From positions 16,427,001-16,491,000 of the forward strand of contig NC_091246.1 in the NCBI RefSeq assembly GCF_042477335.2: DNA of 64,000 nt, given 5' to 3'. Position 1 is the stretch's first letter, and each line of letters opens with the position of its first letter. The position numbers were made by a program, and so were the translations under genes. The DNA comes from Ovis canadensis (lineage: Eukaryota; Chordata; Mammalia; Artiodactyla; Bovidae). Of the stretch, positions 10,461 through 21,474 are shown piece by piece. The notes under the pieces were generated by a model that saw only the letters and a list, made by a program, of their open reading frames with translations, had not been told where the DNA came from and searched no databases.

Positions 10461-12235
10461 CAGTTCAGTTCAGTTCAGTCGCTCAGTCGTGTCCGACTCT
10501 TTGCAACCCCATGAATCGCAGCACACCAGGCCTCCCTGTCCATCACCATCTCCCGGAGTTCACTCAGACTCATGTCCATTGAGTCTGTGATGCCATCGAG
10601 CCATCTCATCCTCTGTCGTCCCCTTCTCCTCCTGCCCCCAATCCCTCCCAGAATCAGAGTCTTTTCCAGTGAGTCAACTCTTTGCATGAGGTGGCCAAAG
10701 TACTGGAGCTTCAGCTTTAGCATCATTCCTTCCAAAGAAATCCCAGGGCTGATCTCCTTCAGAATAGACTGATTGGATCTCCTTGCAGTCCAAGGGACTC
10801 TCAAGAGTCTTCTCCAACACCACAGTTCAAGAGCATCAATTCTTTGGCACTCAGCCTTCTTCACAGTCCAACTCTCACATCCATACATGACGACAGGAAA
10901 AACCATAGCCTTGACTAGACGGACCTTAGTCGGCAAAGTAATGTCTCTGCTTTTGAATATACTATCTAGGTTGGTCATAACTTTTCTTCCAAGGAGTAAG
11001 CGTTTTTTAATTTCATGGCTGCAATCAACATCTGCAGTGATTTTGGAGCCCCCCAAAATAAAATCTGACACTGTTTCCCCATCTATTTCCCATGAAGTGA
11101 TGGGACCGGATGCCATGATCTTCATTTTCTGAATGTTGAGCTTTAAGCCAACTTCTTCACTCTCCTCTTTCACTTCCATCAAGAGGCTTTTTAATTCCTC
11201 TTCACTTTCTGCCATAAGGGTGGTGTCATCTGCATACCTGAGGTTATTGATATTTCTCCTGGCAATCTTGATTCTAGCGTTTCTCTTGAATCTTGTGTTT
11301 CTTCCAGTCCAGCGTTTCTCATGATGTACTCTGCATAGAAGTTAAATAAGCAGGGGGACAATATACAGCCTTGATGTACTCCTTTTCCTATTTGGAACCA
11401 GTCTGTTGTTCCATGTCCAGTTCTAACTGTTGCTTCCTGACCTGCATACAGATTTCTCAAGAGGCAGGTCAGGTGGTCTGGTATGTCCATCTCTTTCAGA
11501 ATTTTCCACAGTTTATTGTGATCCACACAGTCAAAGGCTTTGGCATAGTCAATAAAGCAGAAATAGAGTATTTCTGGAACTCTCTTCCTTTTTCCATGAT
11601 CCAGCGGATGTTGGCAATTTGATCTCTGGTTCCTCTGCCTTTTCTAAAACCAGCTTGAACATCAGGGAGTTCACGGTTCACGTATTGCTGAAGCCTGGCT
11701 TGGAGAATTTTGAGCATTACTTTACTAGTGTGTGAGATGAGTGCACTTGTGCAGTAGTTTGAGCATTCTTTGTCATTGCCTTTCTTTGGGATTGGAATGA
11801 AAACTGACCTTTTCCAGTCCCATGGCCACTGCTGAGTTTTCCAAATTTGCTGGCATATTGAGTGCAGCACTTTCACAGCATCATCTTCCAGGATTTGAAA
11901 TAGCTGAACTGGAATTCCATCACCTCCACTAGCTTTGTTCATAGTGATGCTTTCCAAAGCCCACTTGACTTCACATTCCAAGATGTCTGGCTCTAGGTGA
12001 GTGATCACATCATCATGATTATCTTGGTCATGAAGATCTTTTTTGTACAGTTCTTCTGTGTATTCTTGCCACCTCTTCTTAATATCTTCTGCTTCTGTTA
12101 GGTCCATACCATTTCTCTCCTTTATCGAGCCCATCTTTGCATGAAATATTCCCTTGGTATCTCTAATTTTCTTAAAGAGATCTCTAGTCTTTCCCATTCT
12201 GCTGTTTTCCTCTATTTCTTTGCATTGATAGCTGA
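10461..12235 (-). mobile_element. BovB (RTE) LINE, 5'-truncated, with reverse transcriptase region
   Basis: The longest BovB copy in the window. On the plus strand it starts with the CAGTT repeats that are the reverse complement of the BovB 3' tail, and runs up through the 3' coding region and the reverse transcriptase domain to about 12235. The upstream endonuclease is missing, consistent with 5' truncation during insertion. BovB reached ruminant genomes by horizontal transfer (established knowledge). A clear target-site duplication was not found. Confidence 0.95.
10475..12197 (-). pseudogene. BovB reverse transcriptase remnant
   Basis: The BovB polyprotein copies element RNA at the target site. 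Three overlapping reading blocks cover it: 12197-11496, 11526-11191 and 11215-10475, so two frameshifts are needed. Block 1 has the approach to the palm (SICQQIWKTQQWPWDWKRSV, then VQAGFRKGRGTRDQIANIR). Block 2 has [20 protein letters not shown]. The bases for the catalytic YADD loop are still present near 11225-11240 but fall out of frame at the second junction. Block 3 has [20 protein letters not shown] and the C-terminal thumb-like region through [19 protein letters not shown]. No active enzyme can result. Confidence 0.9.
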
Positions 12236-12237
12236 AG

Positions 12238-12350
12238 ACTCTGATTCTCAGCTTCCTTATCTATAATATGGGGTGAACAGTAAATTCTAGACTAGTGGAC
12301 TCTTGTGAAAATCAAATGAGGCAGTTGGCGCTAAAGTCATTTGTAATATT
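12238..12350 (+). repeat. MIR SINE fragment
   Basis: The core TTCTCAGCTTCCTTATCTAT followed by AATATGGGGTGAACAGTA and AAATCAAATGAGGCAG follows the MIR order. It sits between two BovB copies, so one or both BovBs probably landed beside or in it. Confidence 0.6.
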
Positions 12351-12452
12351 ACTTGTAATAGCAAAAGTATGAGACCACTTTTCCCTTCTATTAAAAATTA
12401 TGTGTGTAGTACACATAGTTTGAACATAAAGTAGTACCAACATCTTACATCA

Positions 12453-13602
12453 ATCAGTTCAGTTACACAGTCATGTCCGACTCTTTGCAACCCCATGGAG
12501 TGCAGCAAGCCAGGCTTCCCTGTCCAACATGAACTCCCAGAGCTTGCTCAAACTCATGTCTAATGAGTCAGTGATGTCATCCAACCATCTCATCCTCTGT
12601 CATTCCCTTCTCCTCTTGCCTTCAATCTTTCCCAGAATCAGGGTGTTTTCTAATGAGTCAGTTCTTCTCATCAGGTGGCCAAAGTATTGGAGCTTCAGCT
12701 TCAGCATCAGTCCTTCCAGTGAATATTCAGGACTGATTTCCTTTAGAATTGACTGGTTTGATTTCTTTGCAGTCTTCTCCAACAAGAGTCTTCTGCAACA
12801 CTACAGTTCAAAAGCATCAGTTCTTCAGTGCTCAGCTCTCTTTATGGTCCAGCTCTCCTATCCTTATATGACTACTAGTAAAACCATATCTTTGACTAGA
12901 TGGACCTTGGTCGGCCAAGTAATGTCTCTGCTTTTTAATATGCTGTCTAGGTTGGTCATAGCTTTTCTTCCAAGGAGCAAGCGTCTTTTAATTTTATAGC
13001 TGCAGTCACCATCTGCAATGATTTTGGAACCCAAGAAAATAAGGTCTGTCACTATTTCTGTTGTTTCCCCATCTATTTGCCATGAAGTGATGGGACTGGA
13101 TGCCATGATCTTCATTTTCTGAATGTTGAATTTTAAGCCAGCTTTTTCACTCTCCTCTTTCATCAAGAGGTTCTTTAGTTCCTCTTTGCTTTCTCCCATA
13201 AGGATGGTGTCACTGCATATCTGAGGTTATTGATATTTCTCCCAGCTATCTTGATTCCAGCTTGTGCTTCATCCAGCCCGGTATTTTGCATGATGTACTC
13301 TGCATATAAGTTAAATAAGCAGGGTGACAGTATACAGCCTCGATGTACTCCTTTCCCAGTTTGGAACCAGTCCGTTGTTCCATGCCCAATTCTAACTGTT
13401 GCTTCTTGACCTACATACATATTTCTCAGGAGGCAGGTAAGGTGGTCTGGTGTTCCCATCTCTTAAAGAATTTTCCACAGTTTGTTGTGATCCACACAGT
13501 CAAAGGCTTTGGCATAGTAAATAAAGCAGAAGTAGATGTTTTTCTGGAACTCTCTCGCTTTTTGATGATCCAACGGATGTTGGCAATTTGATTTCTGGTT
13601 CA
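12453..13602 (-). mobile_element. BovB (RTE) LINE, second and older copy
   Basis: Same orientation as the copy ending at 12235, 218 bp away. It runs from the 3' tail (CAGTTCAGTTACACAGTC on the plus strand) to the reverse transcriptase region (CAACGGATGTTGGCAATTTG). Reading blocks are shorter: 13459-13175 ([20 protein letters not shown]), 13199-12864 (MASSPITSWQIDGE) and 12785-12600. It has more differences from typical BovB than its neighbour, so it is likely an independent, older insertion rather than a tandem duplicate. The YADD region is disrupted near 13205. Confidence 0.93.
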
Positions 13603-14330
13603 ATAATTCCTTGCCCCAACTTTTTTAAATCTCTGGTCTATATTTCAGAGGAAGCTACTTTAAACTCTTCTGTTTCTTTGATATTTATCTTCAAATGTCT
13701 AAATAATATACTTTAAATTTTTTTTGATACTATATATTGAATTTCTATTATGTTTCTTGAGGATTTATCTTCCTTATAAACCCATTTATTCCTTTCCAGT
13801 TCTCCAGATTCCCAGTGTAATTATATAATTTTTTTTAACCTATTTATAGATAGGCTATTACTGTCACAACTGCTTAAATAGTTCACTACCTGGCTAAGTA
13901 GTATGGATTCTTTATTATATTATTTTTGGGTTTTTGTGTGCTTCATAATCACCTCACTTTTTTTCTTTTTATTTAATTTTCTATTTACATATGACACTAA
14001 TTTTTTCCTAAATATAGCAATAGACATATTGAACACAAAGCAGTAATTTTTCCAAATGTTTAAATACATAAGGTAAAACCTATTAATTCTATATTTTTTT
14101 CCTGGGAAATTCTTTCCTATAGTTCTCAGTACCCCTTATCTGAACTGGGTTGGGTTTTCTTTAGGCTTGACACACATCATAAATTCTGTTAGCTACTTTC
14201 CTTTATTCCTAAATCTTTTAACTTCCATTTTCTCAACCCAGCCCTCCTTCTGCTGAATCAAATCCTTTAGTAGTTTCTAAGGAAAGGTGGAAGGGGTAAA
14301 CATTTCTGAGGCTTGATATATAAAACATTG
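13603..14330. other. AT-rich stretch without a gene
   Basis: Strongly AT-rich with many T runs. Parts may be decayed antisense L1 but nothing is secure enough to name. Confidence 0.4.
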
Positions 14331-15110
14331 CTGTAATTTTCCTTCTTACCTGAATGGTAGTTTAGCTTGATATAAAATTCTAAGTTAAAAAATGTCTCAC
14401 AAACTTAAAGGACATGCTTCACTGTCTAAAAATCAGTGTTGAAACTGAGAAGACTAATACCTTCTTAGATGTATTCCATGTGTGTAACTTGCATTTTGTT
14501 TCTAGAAGCTTTTTGCATTTTCTATTTATCTCTGGTATCTTAAAATTTCACAATGATTTGCATTTATATGTTTGTTTTTGTGTATGTACACATAAACCCC
14601 TTTAATTAAAGATTTGTGTAAAGCAACCACACTCCAATAAAAAAATTTAAATGATTTGTATCCATCATTTTTTGATAATTTCTTTTCATTCTTTTCTTCA
14701 TTCTGGTTTTCTTTAATTTTTATTATTGAGATGTAATTACTCCTGGTTGATTCTCTTATTCATCTCTGTGTCTTTTTGTTCCTGCTATATGTTAAGATTT
14801 TTTTCTACTTCAGTATTTCTGATGAATTTTACTTAGATTAACATACTTTAATATCTGAGAGCTCTTTCTTGTTCTCTAATTATTTCCTTTTTATACCACC
14901 CATTTCTTCTTTTATGGATGCAATAGTATCTCTTATTACTTTAAAGACATGTTCCTTTTTTCAAAAGCTTTCTTATGCTCCCTATGTTGTTTCTATTTCT
15001 TCCAAATTTCTTTTTTTTCAAATATTTATTTCAACTCTTTGAAAAACTCATGTTGATGATATTTCTTAAATGACAAATCATGCTCCACAGTCTGTTCTCA
15101 TTTAAAACTT
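14330..15110 (-). repeat. Probable old L1 (L1M-type) pieces
   Basis: The stretches around 14350-14560 and 14660-15110 resemble the ORF1-ORF2 junction and ORF1 region of old mammalian L1s read in reverse (T-rich, no open frames). At about 14610-14650 a tract GTAAAGCAACCACACTCCAA followed by an A-rich run resembles a plus-oriented L1 3' end. The assignment is by general similarity only. Confidence 0.35.
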
Positions 15111-15907
15111 AGTCATTTCATGGAAGCTGTGTTTGTGTGTGTGTGTTGATTGAATGTTTATGAACTGGTAGGCTTCAGTCTAGGCACATTGTGGACTGAG
15201 AATATCTCACCATTGGTAAAGCCCTGGAAGGTCTGTGCATGGTATTTTCTCTAGAAATGTTTGATTTTTCTAGAGACAGATCTTCAAAATCTCTGCTTTG
15301 AACTTTTTAGATTACTGCAACCGCTCGGGACTGCAGTTCATAGGTCAACTTACTTGTAAAAGTCTTGTTTCAGCCTTGCCCCTGCCCACCCCACCCCCCA
15401 TTAGGCCCAGTGCTTTCCATTGGGCCTGGTGCCTCTGAGCCTGTCTAGATTCTGTCTGAAATACACCTCTGTTATACCACCATGGAGGCTGAGAAAGGGG
15501 TAATGATGGGGCTTCCTATAGTGAAGGAGGAGTTGGGGAGGGGCTGTTCCTCTCCATACAGACCTTCAGCTAATACCTCTTTTATATTTCAACCCCCTCC
15601 CTCTGTTCTAAGAGTCCCCCTCTTTTTTTTTTCAGGGCTCCCACAGGGAAGATTGCCCACTAAATTCTCATGATTTTATTCATCCATCTGTAGGCACTGA
15701 GTTTGTAACTTACTCTGCTCTGCTAAGTTCTGAAATCTGTTGAATTTTCATCTTCTGAAGACTTTTTCTCTGTTCTCCCTGTCCTTGGATGTCTTGTATC
15801 TCTTCCTTTACTATCATTTTAGTGAGGTTATGAGAAGGGGAAAAGTAAAATAAATCTACGGTATTTAACCTGGAGCCTTATTTGAATTTCATAATGAATA
15901 TATCATT
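15111..15907. other. No gene seen
   Basis: Unassigned sequence. It includes a C-rich patch near 15370-15400 and a short GT run at 15134-15145. The 63-codon frame at 15482-15673 has no recognisable motif. Confidence 0.45.
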
Positions 15908-16028
15908 ATTTAACTTTATTGAAGTATAATTTATATGCAATAAAATGTACTCAGTTTGAATATATCGGGTAATGACTTTTGACAAATGAAAATAGCCATG
16001 TAACCACCATGATCAAGGTATAATTTTT
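15908..16028 (-). repeat. Old L1 3' end, antisense
   Basis: TTTATTGAAGTATAATTTAT followed by GCAATAAAATGTACTCAG is the reverse of a common old mammalian L1 3' untranslated end. It abuts a plus-oriented L1 piece at 16035. Confidence 0.6.
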
Positions 16029-16034
16029 TTTGAA

Positions 16035-16725
16035 AGAAATACTTCCATTTGCAAAAACATGGATGAAACATGAGGGCATTATAATAAGGTAAATAAGTCA
16101 GACAGAGATACATAAATATACTATGATCTTACTTATATGTAGAATCTAAAAATGCTCTCAAATTTGTAGAAAGAGTAGATTGGTGGTTCCAGGGGTGAAA
16201 GGGTGGGGGAAACAGATGAAAGTGGTCAAAGGGTATAAGATGAATAAATTCTGGGGATCTAATGTACAGCACATGTGCTGTGCTCAGTCACTTCGGTCGT
16301 GTCCGACTCTGCGACCCCATGGACTGTAGCCCACTAGGCTCCTCTGTCCATGGGATTTTCCAGGCAAGAATATTGGAGTGGATTGTCATTTCTTTCTCCA
16401 GGGGCTTTTCCTGCCCAGGGATTAACCCACGTCTCCTGTATCTCCTGCATTGGCAGGCAGATTCTTTACCACTAGTGCCACCTGGAAAGTCCATGTATAG
16501 CATGGTGACTAAGTTAAAACATTGTATTGCATACTTAAAAGTTCTCACCCCTACACAAAATGGTAACTATGTTAGTGATAGCTATGTCAACTTATTGTAG
16601 TAATCATTTCACTATATTATATATATATATGTATATATATACATACATATCAAAATATCACACTGTATACATTAAACTCACACTATGTTATATGACAATT
16701 ATATTTCAATAGAGCTGGGAAAAAT
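16035..16725 (+). mobile_element. Old L1 (L1M-type) 3' end, interrupted by a Bov-tA
   Basis: The plus-strand order CATGGATGAAACATGAGGGC, ACTTATATGTAGAATCTAAA, GATTGGTGGTTCCAGGGG and the terminal AATTATATTTCAATAGAGCT is the end of ORF2 and the 3' UTR of an old L1. A Bov-tA splits it at 16272-16492; the L1 text resumes cleanly after the insertion. A TA-rich simple repeat lies at 16610-16650 within the 3' UTR. Confidence 0.85.
16272..16492 (-). mobile_element. Bov-tA SINE nested in old L1
   Basis: Antisense Bov-tA, with the Bov-A part at its left (CTCAGTCACTTCGGTCGTG) and the tRNA-Glu-like head at its right (CAGATTCTTTACCACTAGTG). It is flanked by ATGTACAGCA at 16262-16271 and ATGTATAGCA at 16493-16502, a 10-bp target-site duplication with one mismatch. 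It therefore inserted after the surrounding L1. Confidence 0.95.
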
Positions 16726-17494
16726 ATGCTGTTATTACCCCCCAAAATTCCTTATTGCCCCTTACAGTTAGTCCCCTTACTCCTGCCCCCAGACAATTGT
16801 TGGTCTGGTTTTCATCACTGTGGATTATAAATGTATTATTTTGTTTAAGAAATGATAGAGGAGTTATGCAGTTTGTGAGACTGCAAAAAATTTTGAAAAA
16901 TTGTCTTTGTAATGAAGAACTAATACGTTTTAGAAAAACACAAAACACAAATCTAATTTAAGAAAGTGTACTATCAACTGTAAAGTGCTTGCCAAACATT
17001 AACATATTTTTAAATCAACATATACCTTACTGGAAGCTGTTGGGAGGAGAGGGACTTTGCTAGGGGAAGGTGGCTTGAGGCTGGGCTGGGGAGAAGGAGC
17101 TGAGACATTCAATGGGACCAGCTGGAATCCCACGTAGAAATTTACCCCATGTTTCCTTTTGGAGAAATCGGTTATTGGAGAAAAATTATTATTAGATTCT
17201 GTGAAGTGAGTGGTCAATTAAATGTCTGTGAACCCTTTCATCTTTGGAGCTGAAAGGAAGAATTGTGCTCTCAAAGAATATAGGAGATAGAATCTGCAAA
17301 GTAACTTGTTCAGATGGTGTTTCTCTTATCTGTGAGCAGTGAACACCCAGGGAACATAGTCATTCAAAAGGAAGACAGAAGGAAGAAAATACAGATCCAA
17401 ACGAGGAGAACTTAAATTAAGAGCCAGTGTTTCTCTCAGATATAAACAGAGTAGGGGGTTGAGATGTCCCTGGAGTCAGGAAGGATTTTCTTCC
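16726..17494. other. No gene seen
   Basis: Unassigned, moderately AT-rich. Short opposing frames at 16706-16961 cover the same bases and are probably accidental. A GGGAGAAGG-type purine-rich patch lies at 17040-17100. Confidence 0.45.
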
Positions 17495-18618
17495 TTTTTA
17501 AAAAAAAATTATTGGAATATAGTTGATTTACAAGGATGTGTTATTTTCAAGTGATACAGATACACATTGTTTTCAGTCGCTTAGTTGTGTCTGACTCTTT
17601 GTGACCCCACAGAATGCAGCACACCAGTCTTCCCTGTCCTTCACCATCTCCTGGAATTCACTCAAACTCATGTTGGATGGTGATACCATCCAGCCATCTC
17701 ATCCTCTGTCATTCCCTTCTCCTCCTGCCTTCAATCTTTTTCAACATCAGGGTCTTTTCCAATGAGTCAGCTCTTTGCATCATGTGGCCAAATTACTGGA
17801 GCTTCAGCTTCAGCATCAGTTCTTCCAGTGAATATTAAAGACTGATTTTCTTTAGGATGGAGTGGTTGGATCTCCTTGCAGTCCAAGGGACTCTCAAGAG
17901 TCTTCTGCAACATCACAGTTCAAAAGCATCAATTCTTCACCACTCAGCCTTCTTTCTGGTGCAACTCTCACACCCTTACATGACTACTGGAAAAACCATA
18001 GCTTTGACTAGACGGACCTTTGTTGGCCAAGTAATGTCTCTGCTTTTTAATACGCTGTCTACATTGGTCATAGATTTTCTTCCAAGTGGCAAGTGTCTTT
18101 TAATTTCATGGCTGTAGTCACCATCTGCAGTGATTTTGGAACCCAAGAAAATAAAGTCCATCACTGATTCCATTGTTTCCCCATCTATTTGCCATGAAGC
18201 GATGGGGCCAGATGCCATGATCTTCAATTTTTGAATGTTAAATTGTAAGCCAGGTTTTTCATGCTCTTCTTTCACCTTCATCAAGATATTTTCATTCTTT
18301 TTCAGATTCCTTTCTCATACAGGTTATTACAGAGTATTGAGTAGAGTTCCTTGTGTTATACAGTAGGTACCGTTGGCTATCTATCTTTTATATAGTAGTG
18401 TATATATGTTAATCCCAAGATCCTGATTTATCTCCCCCACCTCTGATGTTTCCTTTTGGTAGTCATAAGTTTGTTTTCAATATGTGTAAGTCTGTTTCTG
18501 TTTTGTAATTATGTTCATTTGCATCATTTTAAAAAATTAGATTCCCTAAATGAGTGATTGCAGAAGATATCCATCTTTATCTAACTTACTTCATACTTAG
18601 TATGATTATCTCTAGGTC
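17495..18618 (-). mobile_element. Artiodactyl L1 3' part, antisense, split by a BovB
   Basis: The L1 text is present at 17495-17576 (ATTGGAATATAGTTGATTTA) and again at 18305-18618 (GGTTATTACAGAGTATTGAG, through AGTATGATTATCTCTAGGTC). The two parts join in consensus order once the BovB between them is removed. Confidence 0.85.
17577..18292 (-). mobile_element. BovB (RTE) LINE nested in L1
   Basis: Starts with the 3' end on the plus strand (GTCGCTTAGTTGTGTCTGAC) and runs through the 3' coding region to about 18292. The flanks CATTGTTTTCAG (17565-17576) and CATTCTTTTTCAG (18293-18305) form a target-site duplication with small differences. It lacks most of the reverse transcriptase; the longest surviving block is 18284-17976. 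Confidence 0.93.
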
Positions 18619-19621
18619 AAAGGAGGAATTTTCAAGTCCTTGAACTTCAGTGTTTTAAAAGGGCAGAAGAGCACACATCTTTAGGATGAAGGTGATTAAT
18701 AGCTGATTGGAACTGTTTGATATATAGAAGTTCCTTTTTTTTTCAGTTCCAATCAAAAAGCCTTGAAGTTAAAAAAATCAAGGTTGTTTGTAAAAAAATT
18801 TGAACTTCGATACCATAAATGTTTTTCATAGTTAAAATGGGTTCTTAATGGACAAAAAGGATTAAAAGACTAAGTGGGAAGGGGAGAGGAGGAACAATTC
18901 TGTCACTTGGAACACTTCAACCCAGTTGAAGAAAAATCAATAACCACAGTCAAGTTGTTGTGGGAAAATGGCATAATTAAAATTCCCTTTACTCATGAGG
19001 CTACATCTGAGTTCTTTGTTGTTGTTTTAGGTTGAAAGGGAAATATAGTTGGGAATTTAGTATATAAATTTATTGAAAGTATGTCTGTCAGAGCTGGGAT
19101 TTCTGTTAACTCTGAACATTAAAATGGAGACAAATCCATTGTAACAGCAAGGGTTTTGCTGAAAGCACTACTTGATGGCATAGGGCAAAAGAATATATGT
19201 TCTTTTAAAATTATTTGATTGGAGTTAGTGATATAATTTTTGCTGTCATCCTACTCAACAGACCTTAGCATTTTTCTTGCTCTTTTCTCTTTCCTAACCC
19301 TTGAGCAAGCAAAGTAAGTCCTGGCCGAGTGGTCAAAGAGCTGTGACAAATGACATCCAGAAGAGTCTTATTGGTCTTGGAAGGACAGATTCTAGTGTGA
19401 CATCAGTAGTTTCTTCAGTTGCCTAACAAGAGTCAGCCTGACAGTAGGAAGAAAAAAAGGAACAGAAGAAAAAGGAGGCCAACTCAGCTTCAGCTCAGAA
19501 ATTTTAAATGTTTTCAGGTAGTTTTTTGATCTTCCTGAGTTATACATTTTCATAAAGAGAACTTAAGAGTAAAACCACAATTAACTGGGAGATTAGAGTT
19601 TCTGATTCATTGAGTTTCTGT
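18619..19621. other. No gene seen; contains one short hairpin
   Basis: About 1 kb of unassigned, AT-leaning sequence. It holds an 11-bp perfect inverted repeat (GATTGGAACTG at 18705-18715 and its complement at 18744-18754) around a 28-nt spacer. A tRNA A-box-like string near 19322 is discussed among the rejected items. Confidence 0.5.
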
Positions 19622-19634
19622 ATTGGCCTTTCTT

Positions 19635-19779
19635 GAAAGTGAAAGTGAAGTCACTCCGTCGTGTCTGACTCTGCGACCCTGTGGACTGTAGCCTTCCAGG
19701 CTCCTCTGTCTGTGGGATTTTCCAGGCAATAGTATTGGAGTGGGTTGCCATTTCCTTCTCCAGGGGATCTTCCCAACCC
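19635..19779 (-). mobile_element. 5'-truncated Bov-tA/Bov-A SINE with perfect target-site duplication
   Basis: The 3' tail (GAAAGTGAAAGTG on the plus strand) is at the left, then one Bov-A unit up to GGGGATCTTCCCAACCCA. The tRNA-like head is missing. An exact 13-bp duplication, ATTGGCCTTTCTT, flanks it at 19622-19634 and 19780-19792, so the truncated form itself inserted; it was not truncated afterwards. Confidence 0.93.
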
Positions 19780-20104
19780 ATTGGCCTTTCTTACTAAGGT
19801 AAAAGTAAAGCCCAAGTTTGTTGAGGAAGGGTCTTGGAATGTTTTCATAGAGTATAGGATTCAGGGAGTTGGAGTTAAATGCGCATTGGCCCAGGCCTCA
19901 GGGCATGGAGGATTTGTTTGAATCACCATCCCCACCAATAATATGTTCTGGTTCTCAGTTTCATCTTTTATTTGGAGAATCTGATGAAAATAATATGTGA
20001 GGGGTTTGGTTCATTTTGTTCATTTTATCTGACATTTAACTGTGTTTGCAAATGCTCTGTAATTGTAAGTCCTACTTTTGTTTAAAGCAAAGATAAGAAT
20101 AGCA

Positions 20105-20389
20105 CAGGGCTTACCTGGTGGTCCAGTGGTCAAGGATCTACCTACTAATGCAGGGGACCTGGGTTTGATCCCTGATCCAGGCATCCACATACCATGGGGT
20201 CACTAAACCCTTGCACCACAGCTATGAGCCCCGACTCTTGAGCCTGCAAGCCACAACTACTGAGCCCACACGCTAAGAGTCCATGCTCTTCATTAAGAGA
20301 AGCCACTGCAATGAGGAGCCTTCCCACCACAGCCAGGGAGTAGCCCCCACTGGCCACAGCTAGAGAAAGCCCATGGGCAGCCAAGGAAA
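20105..20389 (+). mobile_element. CHR-1-type SINE
   Basis: Starts GGGCTTACCTGGTGGTCCAG, has the B-box region GGGTTTGATCCCTGATCCAG, then the CHR-1 body with ACAACTACTGAGCCCACACG and GAGAAGCCACTGCAATGAGG. Imperfect duplications AAGAATAGCA (20095-20104) and AAGAATAGAGCA (20390-20401) flank it. Confidence 0.9.
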
Positions 20390-20489
20390 AAGAATAGAGC
20401 AACTTGGTTTGGGAAACTGGGAATTCTAGTGTATTCTGTGCTCCCTGTATGATCTTGGCAAGTCTTCTCATCTTGGTTTCATATTTTTC

Positions 20490-21235
20490 TATGCGGTAAA
20501 ATATATACAACATAAAACTGACCGACTGGACCCTTTTTTAAAGTGTCAATTTCAGTGACACTAAATACATTCCTGGTGTTGTGCCACCGTCACCATTATC
20601 CATCTCCACAACTTCTTCATCATCCCCAACTAAAACCCTGCATCCTTCAGTCAACAGCTTCCCATTCTCCTCTCCCCTCAAGCCCTGACAATAGCATTAT
20701 ATTTCTTTCTTTATGACTTTGACTATTCTAGGTACCTCATATAAGTAAAATCATACGAGATGTATCTGTTGTGTCTGGGGTATTTCATTTAGGATACTGT
20801 CTTCAGGTTTCATCCATACTTAGCATGTATCAGAATTCCATTGCATTTGAAATCTGAATAGCCTTCCGTTGTAGATATTCTGCATATTGTTTAGGCATTC
20901 ATCTGCTGATGGACACTTGGGTTGTTTCCACCTTTTAACTATTGAAATAATGCTGCTATGAACATAGGTATACAAGTATCTGTTTGAGTCCCTGCCTTCA
21001 ATTCTTTCAGGTTTATATCAAGAAGTGGAATTGCTGGATCGTATGATAACTCTGGCTTGAGTGTTTGACTAACTATCGTATTGTTTTTCACGGCTACTGC
21101 ACCCGTCTAGAGTCTTTCACCATTGAGTGTAATGTTAGCTGTGGGCTCTTCATTTGTGGCCTTTAGTATGTTGAAATAGTTGCTTTATATGCCTAGTGTC
21201 TTGAGTGTTTTTATTGGTTTCAGTTTTTTAGTTAT
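20490..21235 (-). repeat. Old L1 (L1M-type) 3' region, antisense
   Basis: ATACAACATAAAACTGACCG, then GGCATTCATCTGCTGATGG, GGTTGTTTCCACCTTTTAAC, AATTGCTGGATCGTATGAT and CTTTAGTATGTTGAAATAG follow the reverse order of an old L1 3' UTR and ORF2 end. No usable reading frame remains. Confidence 0.75.
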
Positions 21236-21289
21236 AGAAGTAGCAGGTTGAATGAGGTGACTCACTCAGCATGATAAACGGGAAGTGTA

Positions 21290-21452
21290 TCATTAGGTGA
21301 CCTTTGATACTTGACTCAAACTTTTTGAATCTTGATTTTTCATTCATAAAATAGAGATAATAGTTTCTACTACACATCGTTATCAGAAAGATTACATGAA
21401 ATGATGTATGTCAATGGATAGAACACATAGCAGTTGCTTAATAATTGTTCAT
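21290..21452 (+). repeat. MIR SINE
   Basis: TTTTTCATTCATAAAATAGA followed by GATAATAGTTTCTACTACAC and AGCAGTTGCTTAATAATTG follows the central and 3' part of MIR. Confidence 0.55.
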
Positions 21453-21474
21453 TTCCCTGTCCATTCTGTTTTGT

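Noticed and set aside
19318..19345. tRNA A-box-like string CTGGCCGAGTGGTCAAAGAG
   Set aside because: It resembles the start of a tRNA-Leu or tRNA-Ser, but there is no B box (GGTTCGAATCC-type) at the right distance and no acceptor stem pairing.
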